A stretch of DNA of 64,000 nucleotides from Bacillota bacterium (GTDB lineage Bacteria > Bacillota > Clostridia > Acetivibrionales > DTU013). Below are positions 43,295-53,623 of the stretch, piece by piece (the stretch's first letter is position 1; each line of letters opens with the position of its first letter). The stretch spans positions 1-64,000 of the forward strand of contig JAEZYU010000070.1 in the NCBI GenBank assembly GCA_023418915.1. The letters are read 5' to 3'. A program made the position numbers and the translations under genes. Under the pieces are notes generated by a model. That model was not told the origin of the DNA, ran no database searches, and saw only the letters and a program-made list of their open reading frames with translations.

Positions 43295-44325
43295 AAATTA
43301 TAGTTACAGGCGGGGCAGGGTTTATCGGCAGCAATTTCATTTACTATATGCTGAGGAAATATAATGATTACAGTATAATCTGCCTTGATGCACTGACCTA
43401 TGCAGGTAATCTGGAAACACTTGCAGATGCAATGCGTGATCCTCGTTTCAGATTTGTGAAGGGTGATATTGCAGACCGCAAAGCAGTCTATGAGTTATTT
43501 GAGCAGGAGCAGCCTGATGTTGTCGTAAACTTTGCAGCCGAAAGCCATGTGGACAGGTCGATCGAGAATCCAGGACTTTTTTTGCAAACTAATATTGTAG
43601 GAACAGGTGTACTGCTCGACGCTTGCAGAAAGTATGGAATAAAGCGTTATCATCAGGTTTCAACTGACGAAGTCTACGGGGATCTGCCATTGGACAGGCC
43701 TGACTTATTTTTTACAGAGGAAACGCCGATCCATACATCAAGCCCGTATTCTTCATCGAAGGCAGCTGCTGATTTGTTGGTTTTATCATATTATCGAACA
43801 TTCAAGGTGCCTGTTACGATTTCTAGATGCTCAAACAACTACGGGCCGTATCATTTTCCTGAGAAGCTGATACCGCTAATGATAGCCAATGCCATGTACA
43901 ACAAGCCTCTGCCGGTTTACGGCAAAGGAGAAAACATACGGGACTGGCTTTATGTGGAGGATCACTGCTCGGCTATAGACCTGATCATTCACAATGGCCG
44001 CGAAGGGGAGACATATAATGTAGGCGGACACAATGAGCGTACCAATCTGGAGGTTGTAAAAACCATACTGCGTGAATTGAATAAGCCTGAGAGCTTGATT
44101 TCATTTGTGTCTGACCGGCCTGGGCATGATTTGCGCTATGCCATTGACCCGTCAAAGATACATCGTGAGCTGGGTTGGCTGCCGGAGACTGCTTTCGATG
44201 AGGGCATAAAAAGGACAATAGAATGGTATCTTGACAATAAACCCTGGTGGGAGCATATTATCAATGGTGAGTATAAGGATTACTATGATCGGATGTATGG
44301 GGATCGTGCATCTATTATAGCTTAA
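43291..44325 (+). CDS. rfbB: dTDP-glucose 4,6-dehydratase
   Basis: A 344-residue extended SDR (RmlB). NAD-binding TGGAGFIGSNF near residue 6, ESHVDRSI near 85, the TDEVYGDL motif near 126, and catalytic YSSSKAAAD near 152 with SRCSNNYGPYHFPEKLIP near 178. It produces dTDP-4-keto-6-deoxyglucose. GAGGTGAAG precedes ATG within rfbC. All residues expected for an active enzyme are present. Confidence 0.97.
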   Translation: MKIIVTGGAGFIGSNFIYYMLRKYNDYSIICLDALTYAGNLETLADAMRDPRFRFVKGDIADRKAVYELFEQEQPDVVVNFAAESHVDRSIENPGLFLQTNIVGTGVLLDACRKYGIKRYHQVSTDEVYGDLPLDRPDLFFTEETPIHTSSPYSSSKAAADLLVLSYYRTFKVPVTISRCSNNYGPYHFPEKLIPLMIANAMYNKPLPVYGKGENIRDWLYVEDHCSAIDLIIHNGREGETYNVGGHNERTNLEVVKTILRELNKPESLISFVSDRPGHDLRYAIDPSKIHRELGWLPETAFDEGIKRTIEWYLDNKPWWEHIINGEYKDYYDRMYGDRASIIA

Positions 44326-44373
44326 GCAAACCATTATTAGATAATTAGTTATTAGCGAAAGGGAAATTGCCAA

Positions 44374-45219
44374 ATGAAGGTACTTGTTACAGGTGTAAAG
44401 GGACAGCTTGGGCATGATGTAGTGAAAGAACTGCACTTACGAGGTATAGAGTGTATAGGTGTTGATATAGAGGAATTTGACGTAACAGATGCAAAGGCAG
44501 TGGCCGCTTTTATTTCAGATTATAGGCCGGATGTTGTGATGCACTGTGCAGCTTATACAGCAGTAGATAAAGCAGAGGAGAATCCTGAGCTATGCAGGGC
44601 TGTTAATGCTAAAGGTACTAGAAACATCGCATTAGTATGCAAAAAAATCGATGCAAAAATGATTTACATTAGCACTGATTATGTATTCACAGGATCTGGA
44701 GATAGAGAATATGAGGTTGACGACCCAACAGGGCCTCTCGGTATATACGGGCATACGAAGCTTGAAGGTGAGATTGCTGTCAGAGAACTAATGGACAAGT
44801 ATTTTATAGTTCGCATATCATGGGTGTTTGGTAAAAATGGGAATAATTTTGTAAAGACGATGTTAAGATTGGGAAAGGAACGAAGTGAAGTGAATGTAGT
44901 ATGTGACCAGATAGGTTCACCGACATATACGGCGGATCTGGCTCCATTGCTCTGCGATATGATGGTCACTGAAAAATATGGGGTATATCATGCGACTAAC
45001 GAAGGATATTGCTCATGGGCTGAGTTTGCACAGGAAATATTCAAACAGGCAGGTTATAGAGTAAAGGTAAATCATATACCAACGTCGGAATACCCCACAA
45101 GGGCAAAGAGACCGTTAAACTCAAGGATGAGTAAGAGAAGTCTGGATGAGGCCGGGTTAAGGCGTTTGCCAAATTGGAAGGATGCGGTGGGAAGATATTT
45201 AGGAGAAATAGAGGCATGA
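44374..45219 (+). CDS. rfbD: dTDP-4-dehydrorhamnose reductase
   Basis: A 281-residue RmlD reductase, last step to dTDP-L-rhamnose. NADPH-binding VTGVKGQLGHDVVKEL at the N terminus, MHCAAYTAVDKAEENP near 56, YISTDYVFTGSG near 98, catalytic YGHTKLEGE near 125, and VRISWVFGKNGNNFV near 144. Its stop overlaps the start of the ABC permease (ATGA), linking rhamnose supply with export. Confidence 0.96.
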   Translation: MKVLVTGVKGQLGHDVVKELHLRGIECIGVDIEEFDVTDAKAVAAFISDYRPDVVMHCAAYTAVDKAEENPELCRAVNAKGTRNIALVCKKIDAKMIYISTDYVFTGSGDREYEVDDPTGPLGIYGHTKLEGEIAVRELMDKYFIVRISWVFGKNGNNFVKTMLRLGKERSEVNVVCDQIGSPTYTADLAPLLCDMMVTEKYGVYHATNEGYCSWAEFAQEIFKQAGYRVKVNHIPTSEYPTRAKRPLNSRMSKRSLDEAGLRRLPNWKDAVGRYLGEIEA

Positions 45220-46673
45220 GGTTACACATGGTGGGAAAAACAAAAAAAATGACATTGGCGCAAAAATGTACAGCTTTTATATTAGTATATTTTGCTTTAT
45301 CAATTGCTTTATTTTTTATTGCCGGCGATCAGTTCAAATACAAAAAGTCAGATCAGGGCATTGTTAGTGCGGATGCAACAGCACCGGTCGGCGAACTACT
45401 AAAGGGTACCTCAGTGGAGCAGGCTTTTATTGCAAAAACAGATACTGTTGATAGTATCTCTTTATTATTTGCTACTTATGAAAGACAAAACACAGGCACT
45501 GTTCAAGTAAAATTGCTTAATGATGCGAATAACGAAGTATTATATGAGAAACAGTTGGATGTTTCACATATGAGCGACAATTCCATCATAAAGTTGCAAC
45601 CTGAAAAGCGGATCCGCTCTGTCATGGGTGAAACGCTGAGAATTTCAATAATATCAGAAACCGCTACACCTGGTAATGCTGTAACATTATGGTATAACAA
45701 TCTGGAAGATAGGCCTGATCAGCCATTATTTATTAATGGGCAGCCTGCAAAGGGAGTCCTCTGCTTCAGTGTAGATGGAAGCAGCATATTGCTATTTGGC
45801 AAAAATTATTTTGCTATTATTGCAGCAATTGGTCTGCTTATGGTTTTGTACTGCCTAAGGCTTCTGCATTGCCAAAAAACAGGGCATAAGAGTGCCGGAC
45901 TAAGTGTATTGAATGCTTTCGAAAAATATGGTTTCTTATTGAAACAGCTTGTTTCCAGAGATTTTAAAACAAAATATAAGCGCTCTATACTGGGCGTGCT
46001 GTGGAGTTTTTTGAATCCTCTTTTGACCATGGTGGTTCAATACATTGTTTTTTCAACAATATTTAAGACTGATATACCAAACTTTGCAGTGTATCTGTTG
46101 ATTGGTATCGTTTTTTTCAGCTTTTTCTCTGAAGCAACCAGTATGGGTTTAATGTCCATTGTGGGGAACTCGTCATTAATAACGAAAGTATATATACCAA
46201 AGTATATATTTCCAGTATCTAGAACGCTATCTTCAATGATAAATTTTTTAATATCGATGGTACCGCTTATTCTGACGACATTGATTACACGCGCACCGAT
46301 TACTCCAGCTATGCTGCTTTTACCTTTCAGTATGATATGTATGGTTGTATTCTGTATTGGAATGAGTTTTATTCTGTCATCGGCCATGGTTTATTTTAGA
46401 GATATGCAGTTTCTATGGAATGTTTTAAGTATGCTGTGGATGTATGCGACGCCGATATTCTATCCTGAAAGCATATTGCCGCAGCAGCTCATGCCACTGT
46501 TCAAAATGAACCCCCTATACCATTTTATACGCTTTAGCAGGACAATAATATTAGAAGGTGCATCGCCTGAGCCTCAGGCCTACTTATTCTGTCTTATTGC
46601 GGCAATTGTTCCATTTTTGTTAGGCACAGCAATATTTAAAAAAGCGCAGGATAGGTTTGTTTTAAATATATAG
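45216..46673 (+). CDS. Polysaccharide ABC exporter permease (Wzm-like) with N-terminal ectodomain
   Basis: A 485-residue ABC-2 permease, about 220 residues longer than usual Wzm. A first membrane helix (about 17-38) is followed by an extracytoplasmic beta-rich domain (about 45-190), a second helix (about 195-215), then the family core starting LLKQLVSRDFKTKYKRSILGVLWSFLNPLL near 248 with six helices. The ectodomain may contact the polymer or its modification. Start chosen at 45216 where ATGA overlaps the rfbD stop. It pairs with the ATPase 14 bases downstream to export the lipid-linked polymer. Confidence 0.92.
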   Translation: MRLHMVGKTKKMTLAQKCTAFILVYFALSIALFFIAGDQFKYKKSDQGIVSADATAPVGELLKGTSVEQAFIAKTDTVDSISLLFATYERQNTGTVQVKLLNDANNEVLYEKQLDVSHMSDNSIIKLQPEKRIRSVMGETLRISIISETATPGNAVTLWYNNLEDRPDQPLFINGQPAKGVLCFSVDGSSILLFGKNYFAIIAAIGLLMVLYCLRLLHCQKTGHKSAGLSVLNAFEKYGFLLKQLVSRDFKTKYKRSILGVLWSFLNPLLTMVVQYIVFSTIFKTDIPNFAVYLLIGIVFFSFFSEATSMGLMSIVGNSSLITKVYIPKYIFPVSRTLSSMINFLISMVPLILTTLITRAPITPAMLLLPFSMICMVVFCIGMSFILSSAMVYFRDMQFLWNVLSMLWMYATPIFYPESILPQQLMPLFKMNPLYHFIRFSRTIILEGASPEPQAYLFCLIAAIVPFLLGTAIFKKAQDRFVLNI

Positions 46674-46687
46674 ATTTTGGAGTTATT

Positions 46688-47404
46688 ATGATAAAAGCTA
46701 GAAACATTTCAATGAAATATATGATGACTAATGACCGTGTAAAAAGCCTTAAAGAATATGCCGTAGCCATGCTTAAGGGAAAGCTTAAATACGAGGAATT
46801 CTGGGCTCTGAAGGATGTCAGCTTTGAGGTGAAAAAAGGTGAGGTTATCGGTATTATTGGCCGAAACGGTGCAGGTAAAAGTACACTGCTAAAGATTATC
46901 TCGGGGATTTTAAAACCGACAGAGGGTTCGGTTTCCTGTGGCGGAAGCATAGTTCCTATGTTAGAATTAGGTTCGGGGTTTGATCACGACTTAACCGGTC
47001 GGGAGAATATATTTCTGAACGGTGCAATTTTAGGCTACAGCGAAGAATACTTAGAGGATAAATTCATAGATATCCTGGAATTTTCGGAATTGGACAAGTT
47101 TATTGATATGCCTATCCGAAACTATTCCTCGGGTATGCTTATGAGATTGGCTTTCTCCATTGCCACAGTAGTAAACCCGGAGATCCTTATTGTGGACGAA
47201 ATTCTCGCTGTAGGCGATGCAGCTTTTCAGGAAAAAAGCAAGGCTCGGATGATGGAGCTTATGAGTGGCGGGACAACAGTATTATTTGTGTCACATGGCT
47301 TGGAACAGATTCGTGAGATGTGTAATCGAGTAATATGGCTTGATGCCGGAAGGATAAAGATGATTGGTCAGACGCAGGAAGTATGTAATGCATATACATT
47401 ATAA
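46688..47404 (+). CDS. Polysaccharide ABC exporter ATPase (Wzt/TagH-like, short form)
   Basis: A 238-residue ATPase. Walker A IGRNGAGKSTLLKII near residue 57, the family's MLELGSGFDHDLTGRENIFLNG near 95, signature NYSSGMLMRLAFSIA near 142, Walker B ILIVDEILAVGD near 167 and H-loop LFVSHG. It ends after the ATPase domain, so it lacks the C-terminal carbohydrate-binding domain found in some Wzt proteins that recognise a chain-end cap. It is the motor for the permease just upstream. Confidence 0.95.
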   Translation: MIKARNISMKYMMTNDRVKSLKEYAVAMLKGKLKYEEFWALKDVSFEVKKGEVIGIIGRNGAGKSTLLKIISGILKPTEGSVSCGGSIVPMLELGSGFDHDLTGRENIFLNGAILGYSEEYLEDKFIDILEFSELDKFIDMPIRNYSSGMLMRLAFSIATVVNPEILIVDEILAVGDAAFQEKSKARMMELMSGGTTVLFVSHGLEQIREMCNRVIWLDAGRIKMIGQTQEVCNAYTL

Positions 47405-47428
47405 CTGAGCATAGGGGAGTATAGAGCC

Positions 47429-50400
47429 ATGGACTATGGTAAATTGTATGATGAGTTTTATTATAAAACATCTTGTGGAAACGTATCATATCTAGAATCA
47501 GAAAAATGGTTTCCTTTTTATGAGGGGATTGCGGATAAAATAGTTAAGGATATTAACCCATCTACGGTATTGGATGTTGGCTGTGCAGTTGGCTATTTGG
47601 TCGCAGCATTGCGCGATAGAGGCGTTGAAGCTTATGGTATTGATATATCAGAATTTGCTATTAGTAAAGTAAGGGAAGATATTAGACCATATTGCGCAGT
47701 ATGGTCTGCTATTGAGCCATTGCCCCAAACCTTACCTCAAAAATATGATTTATTGATAACTATCGAGGTGGCGGAACATCTCTATGAAGAAGACGCACCA
47801 AAATTCATTGAAAATATATGTAAATATTCAGACAAAATTATTTTTTCATCAACACCTGATGACATTATTGAAGAAACACATTTTAATGTGCAGCAGGCTG
47901 AATATTGGGCGAAAAGATTTGCCCGAAATAAATTCTTTAAAGAATTGACATACGATACATCATATATTGCATCACAAGCATGTTTATTTGCTAAAAGCGA
48001 AATTGCGGTAGATAGATTGGTAGAAAATTATGAACGCAATACTCGCGTTAATAAATTGAAAATTCAGCAAATACAAAGGGATTACAAAGATTCTTCATAT
48101 ATCTCAACCCTTTTCTTGGATTATGGAGATGGCTTTTCTGAAAATGCTTCTATTGCCAAAACCTCCACAGAGTTTGAGTTTTATAATGAATATGAAATTG
48201 CGGCAAATGTCAAATCAATTCGTTTTGACCCTGTTGAAGGAAAGGCCAGTATAGTCTATAACTTAGAAATAATATCTAACAATGGTCAATTAAAGGCTCA
48301 AAACTTAAATGGTATAAAAATAGATAATTTTAATATTTTTACAAGCAAAGATCCACAACTATTAATTGATTTTAATAATAAACCTACATCATGGATAAGA
48401 ATAAAGGCTACAATCATACCCTTTGAAAGTATGGCTATGTATGTTTTGCTATCCAAATTTTTTAAAGCAAACACAGAAAAACAAAAGATAGGAGCAGAAT
48501 TAGAAGAAATATTATCGGAAAATTCTGCGGTATTGGATGAAAGAGCAGAATTATTGGCAGAAATAAAAGCAAAAGAAGCAGAAATAGTAGCAAAAGAAGC
48601 AGAAATAGATGAATTATTAAGAATGGAAGAAACGAAGGAATTACTGTTAGCTGTGGCAGAGGAAAAGGAGAAAGAACTATTAAAGAGGCTGGAACAAAAG
48701 GACGAAGCGCTTACAGTAGTTCAAAATACTATTGAAGAAGGACTTCAAAAACTGGAGAGCAAAGATAAAATTATTAAAGATTATGACGAAAAGTGTACAA
48801 ATTTAAAAAGTCAATTAGAGAAATATAAAACACATTATATAGCTGCTATTAATCAAAGAGATGACCTAGCGCGTCAATTAGCAGAGAATAAAGGAGCATA
48901 TCGGCTTATCAGCAATTCTACCAGCTGGAAAATCACCAAACCCATTCGTAAGGTTATGGATTTGTTAAAAAGGCTTTTAAAATCAAACCGATTTACCCAT
49001 AATATATGCAAAGGAATTAGATCCTTAAAGCAGCATGGAGTAAAATGTACTTGGGGCAAAGTTAGAAGGAAGCTATCGACAAAGGGAAGAGAGAGAAATT
49101 ACTTTAAAATAAATAATTTGTCTGAAGCTGAAAAAGAAAATCAGAAGAGTACTGTGTTTGACAAAAACATTAAGTTTAGTATAGTTGTACCTCTGTATAA
49201 TACTCCAGATAGATTCTTAATAGAAATGATTGAGTCAGTAATTGCGCAAACATATAGTAATTGGGAACTTTGCTTGGCTGATGGAAGTGATAATAAAAAT
49301 AATATAAAAAGTTTAAGCATAAACTATATGAAAAAAAATAAAAATATCAAGTATAAAAAGATTTATAAAAATCTTGGTATATCAGGCAATACAATAGAAG
49401 CTTTTCAATTGGCTACAGGAGAGTATATTGTTCTTTTGGATCACGATGATATCCTTGCTGAGGATGCACTTTATGAGCTAGCTTGTTGTATTGATAAAAA
49501 TCCAACAGCAGACTTTATATATTCTGATAGGGGTATCTTTTCTGATGAAACTAGACGAATATTGGCTTACCACTATTTGCCTGCGTACAGCCCGGAGTTC
49601 ATGCGTGCCTGCAATTATGCAAGTCATTTAAATGCTTTTTCAAGGTACATTATTAATGAAGTGGGATTTATTAGACCTGGATATGATGGAAGTCAAGACT
49701 ATGAATTTGAATTGAGAGTAGTGGAAAAAGCTAGAAAAGTCGTAAACATTCCAAGAGTGCTATATTATTGCAGAGCATGTGAAGGTTCAGTGGCTTTGAA
49801 CCCGGAAAGCAAAATGTATGCGTATGAAGCTGGAAGAAAAGCTATAGAAGAGCATATCGGACGCATAGGATATCATGGTAATGTTGAATTCTTGAAAGAG
49901 ACATTTTCATACCGTATTCATTATAATATTAAAAAGCAGGACAAGGTATCAATTATTATACCAAATAAAGATCACGTCAATACCTTAAAAAGATGCATCG
50001 ATTCTATTGTCATAAAGACTGATTACAATAATTATGAAATAATTGTTGTAGAAAATAACAGTATAGAAAAGGAAACATTTGAATATTATCAAGCAATAAG
50101 TAAAAATGAAAAAATAAACATTTTGTACTATGGCAATGACGGATTTAATTACTCAGCTATAAATAACTTTGCTGTAAAAGAAATTGATAGTCCATATGTC
50201 TTATTCCTCAATAACGATATAAAAGTGATCAATTCAAATTGGTTAACAGAAATGCTCATGTTTGCACAGAGAAGTGATGTGGGTGCAGTTGGAGCGAAGC
50301 TATATTATCCAAATGATACATTTCAGCACATAGGATTATTTATTGGATTAGGAGGCCATATAGCCTCGCATTACGACCACAAAAAAAGCCGATTTGAAAC

Positions 50401-50758
50401 GGGTTATATGAACCGACTATCTATGCCTCAAAATTATAATGCAATTACAGCTGCTTGTTTATTAATGAAAAGAGAAGATTTTATTAAAGTGGAAGGATTT
50501 GATGATGTAAACTTTAAAGTTGGGTTAAATGATATTGATTTATGTCTAAAGCTAAGAGAAATAGGTAAAATGAACGTTTTAACACCATATGCAGAATTGT
50601 ATCATTATGAAAGTATAACCAGAGGATTTGATGTAAAGGGTGAATCTAAAATAAGATTTGAAAAAGAGTGTAAAATGTTTAGAGCCAAATGGAAAAAGTA
50701 TTTCGATGAGGTAGATGAATATACCAACCCCAATTTTAGTTGTGAGGTAGTGCAATAA
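47429..50758 (+). CDS. Four-part protein: methyltransferase, coiled coil and two GT2 glycosyltransferases
   Basis: A 1109-residue protein. Residues about 1-200 are a class I methyltransferase (VLDVGCAVGYLVAALRDRG near 46; IEVAEHLYEED near 112). About 200-355 is a beta-rich region of unknown role. About 355-490 is a Glu/Lys-rich coiled coil with repeated AEIVAKEAEI-type units. A first GT2 domain begins FSIVVPLYNTPDRFL near 577 with LLDHDDILAEDAL near 670; a second begins VSIIIPNKDHVNTLKRC near 839 with FLNNDIKVI near 928 and GLNDIDLCLKLRE near 1032. It resembles chain-extending and chain-length-controlling enzymes of O-antigen systems in which a coiled coil acts as ruler and a methyltransferase as terminator; this role is inferred. 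Confidence 0.9.
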   Translation: MDYGKLYDEFYYKTSCGNVSYLESEKWFPFYEGIADKIVKDINPSTVLDVGCAVGYLVAALRDRGVEAYGIDISEFAISKVREDIRPYCAVWSAIEPLPQTLPQKYDLLITIEVAEHLYEEDAPKFIENICKYSDKIIFSSTPDDIIEETHFNVQQAEYWAKRFARNKFFKELTYDTSYIASQACLFAKSEIAVDRLVENYERNTRVNKLKIQQIQRDYKDSSYISTLFLDYGDGFSENASIAKTSTEFEFYNEYEIAANVKSIRFDPVEGKASIVYNLEIISNNGQLKAQNLNGIKIDNFNIFTSKDPQLLIDFNNKPTSWIRIKATIIPFESMAMYVLLSKFFKANTEKQKIGAELEEILSENSAVLDERAELLAEIKAKEAEIVAKEAEIDELLRMEETKELLLAVAEEKEKELLKRLEQKDEALTVVQNTIEEGLQKLESKDKIIKDYDEKCTNLKSQLEKYKTHYIAAINQRDDLARQLAENKGAYRLISNSTSWKITKPIRKVMDLLKRLLKSNRFTHNICKGIRSLKQHGVKCTWGKVRRKLSTKGRERNYFKINNLSEAEKENQKSTVFDKNIKFSIVVPLYNTPDRFLIEMIESVIAQTYSNWELCLADGSDNKNNIKSLSINYMKKNKNIKYKKIYKNLGISGNTIEAFQLATGEYIVLLDHDDILAEDALYELACCIDKNPTADFIYSDRGIFSDETRRILAYHYLPAYSPEFMRACNYASHLNAFSRYIINEVGFIRPGYDGSQDYEFELRVVEKARKVVNIPRVLYYCRACEGSVALNPESKMYAYEAGRKAIEEHIGRIGYHGNVEFLKETFSYRIHYNIKKQDKVSIIIPNKDHVNTLKRCIDSIVIKTDYNNYEIIVVENNSIEKETFEYYQAISKNEKINILYYGNDGFNYSAINNFAVKEIDSPYVLFLNNDIKVINSNWLTEMLMFAQRSDVGAVGAKLYYPNDTFQHIGLFIGLGGHIASHYDHKKSRFETGYMNRLSMPQNYNAITAACLLMKREDFIKVEGFDDVNFKVGLNDIDLCLKLREIGKMNVLTPYAELYHYESITRGFDVKGESKIRFEKECKMFRAKWKKYFDEVDEYTNPNFSCEVVQ

Positions 50759-51966
50759 TGACTTATTATTTTACTAGTATAACCGCAAATTATTTTGCAA
50801 AGGCAAGAGTACTTTGTAAAACACTAAAAAAATATAATAGGGATGCTAAGTTTGTTTTAGGTATCTCGGATTCGATACCAGATTTTGTTGAGTTAAGTGA
50901 AGAACCTTTTGATGAAGTACTAGAGGCTAAAAATTTAAAACAAATAGAAAATAGGAATGTTTTCTTTTTTAAACATACAGTTACAGAGTTGTGTACGGCA
51001 GTAAAACCGTTAATGGCCTATGAAATTTTACAAAAAGACGATGCTGACAGTGTAATTTATCTAGACCCAGATATAGCTGTATTTGATAGTTTGAGTGAAC
51101 TAGAGAATATGTTTAGGGAAGGAAGTATTCTATTAACTCCACATCAGCTAGTTCCAGAAAAAGAAGATATTTATATTCGTGAAAATGAGATCTTATTTTT
51201 AAAAAGAGGCACATATAATTTTGGATTTTTCGGTGTTAAAAAAGATGAACAGGGTTTATCATTTTTAAATTGGTGGGCTGACAGACTGAGTAATTATTGT
51301 TTTGATGATAACTGTGAGGTGTTAGATGAATTAACACATGATGGTCTATTAGGTCTGTTTACAGATCAAAAATGGGCTGATTTGATACCCAGTTATTTTG
51401 ATAAATATAAAATTATAAGAGAACCAGGTTATAATGTATGTACATGGAATCTATCAGGGCGGACAGTTAGAATAAGAAACGATAGAGTGTTTGTAAATGA
51501 TAAACCTCTGTATTTTTATCATTTTTCAGGTTTTGATTCTGGTGGACATCATAACGAGCTTAGAAAGTCATTAGAGTATTATCCCCAAAATAAGGATGTA
51601 CAAAAGATGTCGATTTGGTATGAAGAGCAACTAAAACTAAACGGCCAAAAAGTATTCGAAAAAATACAGTGGGACAACACAAAGTATTCTAATGGTGAAG
51701 TAATAAAGAATTTCGAAAGAAAGCTGTTTCATATTAGAAAAGATGTATACCACTTATTCCCAAACCCATATGAAGTTACTGATGGGGTGTGTTTCTATAG
51801 CTGGGTGCGTACAGAATATATGAGATATTTTATTGAGTATGATCAAACGAAAATATTAAAAAGCGAGGAATATAAAATCCATGAAATGGTTGATAAAATT
51901 TTTCCATTAAAGAGTAAACGAAGATGGATTGCAAAGAAGATTTATAAAAAGATATTTCAAAGGTGA
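50758..51966 (+). CDS. Putative GT-A glycosyltransferase
   Basis: A 402-residue protein that begins in the manner of GT8-like enzymes (YYFTSITANYFAKARVLCKTL) and has a metal-binding-like VIYLDPDIAVFDS near residue 98, NFGFFGVKKDEQG near 158 and a C-terminal basic stretch. These features suggest a retaining nucleotide-sugar transferase. The ATG overlaps the preceding stop (TAATG), so translation is probably coupled to the double GT2 protein. Codon use becomes more AT-rich from here on. The sugar cannot be assigned. Confidence 0.82.
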   Translation: MTYYFTSITANYFAKARVLCKTLKKYNRDAKFVLGISDSIPDFVELSEEPFDEVLEAKNLKQIENRNVFFFKHTVTELCTAVKPLMAYEILQKDDADSVIYLDPDIAVFDSLSELENMFREGSILLTPHQLVPEKEDIYIRENEILFLKRGTYNFGFFGVKKDEQGLSFLNWWADRLSNYCFDDNCEVLDELTHDGLLGLFTDQKWADLIPSYFDKYKIIREPGYNVCTWNLSGRTVRIRNDRVFVNDKPLYFYHFSGFDSGGHHNELRKSLEYYPQNKDVQKMSIWYEEQLKLNGQKVFEKIQWDNTKYSNGEVIKNFERKLFHIRKDVYHLFPNPYEVTDGVCFYSWVRTEYMRYFIEYDQTKILKSEEYKIHEMVDKIFPLKSKRRWIAKKIYKKIFQR

Positions 51967-52068
51967 TTTTTTAGGTAAAGTTGGCAAATGTGGATTTTTT
52001 CAATCTTAATAGGTATAAAATATATTAACTGCGGATTTTATCAGTGAATTAAAAGGAGAGTAAAATTT

Positions 52069-53595
52069 ATGCCGCTACCCCCAAAAAAGAAGGAAGAGCA
52101 GAAAGAAAAAAATAATGAGCGATTACCGTCTAATGAAAATAAATATGTAAAGCAAGGTTTAAACTTTTGGATACAGGCATTATTATCAGTTGTGACTGTT
52201 GCAGTTTATCCAGCTATATTCCTTTATTTTCAAAATGCCGATGAAACGAAATTTTCCGAAGTGGTAATTCCATTACTTATATTTATTGCTGTTGGATTGA
52301 TACTGTTTACTACAATGTTTCTTTTCATAAAATGTGCTAACAAAGCAGCGATTATTACAAACTTGTTTATGTTAATGCTGCTAAACTACTCACTTCTAGA
52401 AAATGGAATAAACAAAATTTTTCCGGATTTACGTTACTGGCATGTACTTCCGATCTTTTTATTTATACTATCCCACTTAGTGTGGTTTATCTATAAAAAG
52501 TTGGATAAAGAAATTGCCAATACAGCAGTATTAGTTTTATGTGTAGTTTTCTGTGGATTAATTCTATTTAATGGAGTTATAGCCGCACCTACAATTATAA
52601 ATAAGGTTTCAATTGAAAGACAAGCGAAGGAGCAAAAAAATATAACCACTCATCCAGTGGGAGAAAGTACAGACATGCCCAATATTTATTTTTTGATATT
52701 TGATGAGTATTCTAGTATTGACTTTATGAAAAAATATTACAATTATGATAATTCAGCATTTACAGACTACTTGGAGGAAAAAGGGTTTAGCGTATCATAC
52801 TCAAGCCATAATGAGAGTATCTCAACACCAACAATAACTGCAAATCTTGTTAATTTTAATTACATAGTAGAAAATGGAATGCAAGCTTCAGAAAAAGACT
52901 ATTTTCGTAAGAATAATTTACTGTTTAAGTATTTTGGTGAAAAGAAATATAGAATAACAGGAGTTGGAAATGTAAGTGTTTATGGTTTGAACAATAGTGC
53001 TTCAGCAATATCAGATATATATTCAAAAACAGTTGATGGTAAAACAATTGTCGATATTATAATGGAATCTACAGCTTTTAGGCCATTTTACTATAGTCCA
53101 ACTTATGCTAAGGCTCAAAGATCAATTATTTTTAACTTAGACTACTTAAAGAATCCTGAGAATTATTCAAAAAATAACTTTATATTCGCCCATATAATAT
53201 GCCCCCACGAACCATTTTATTTTAATATGGACGGAAAACCTTACAAAAAACCTGAATCTAACTGGAACGATGATAAGTATTATTTAGGGCAATATATTTT
53301 TGTAACGAACCAAATAAAAGAAATAGTGGAATCAATAATAACCAATGATCCAAACAGTGTTATTATTCTGCAATCTGATCACAGCGCTCGCGCAAGTTCA
53401 GACGATAAGTTGTTCTTAGAAAAATTCAAGCTTGAAGATATGAGTAGTATTCTAAATGCTGTTTATTATAGAGGAGATCCATTGGATATAGAGGGCCTAT
53501 CTGGAGTGAATACAATTCGACATTTACTTAATGAAATGTTTGGTGAAGATTTTGAAATGATAGAAGTTCCTTTAGATACTTATAAGTATAAATAG
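52069..53595 (+). CDS. Membrane protein with sulfatase/phosphoglycerol-transferase-like domain
   Basis: A 508-residue protein. After a Lys/Glu-rich N terminus, about five membrane helices span residues 28-180. The extracellular domain (about 200-508) has the alkaline phosphatase superfamily layout of LTA-synthase-like enzymes: IYFLIFDEYSSIDFMKKYY near 205 with metal-binding Asp/Glu, a probable nucleophile Thr in STPTITANLVNFNY near 255, FAHIICPHEPFYF near 370, and IILQSDHSARA near 436. It could transfer a phospho-alcohol group to the surface polymer. GGAGAG precedes ATG. It follows a short 100-base gap after the glycosyltransferase. Confidence 0.8.
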   Translation: MPLPPKKKEEQKEKNNERLPSNENKYVKQGLNFWIQALLSVVTVAVYPAIFLYFQNADETKFSEVVIPLLIFIAVGLILFTTMFLFIKCANKAAIITNLFMLMLLNYSLLENGINKIFPDLRYWHVLPIFLFILSHLVWFIYKKLDKEIANTAVLVLCVVFCGLILFNGVIAAPTIINKVSIERQAKEQKNITTHPVGESTDMPNIYFLIFDEYSSIDFMKKYYNYDNSAFTDYLEEKGFSVSYSSHNESISTPTITANLVNFNYIVENGMQASEKDYFRKNNLLFKYFGEKKYRITGVGNVSVYGLNNSASAISDIYSKTVDGKTIVDIIMESTAFRPFYYSPTYAKAQRSIIFNLDYLKNPENYSKNNFIFAHIICPHEPFYFNMDGKPYKKPESNWNDDKYYLGQYIFVTNQIKEIVESIITNDPNSVIILQSDHSARASSDDKLFLEKFKLEDMSSILNAVYYRGDPLDIEGLSGVNTIRHLLNEMFGEDFEMIEVPLDTYKYK

Positions 53596-53623
53596 TCATA
53601 TCATTAGGAAGGGTAAAAATATT

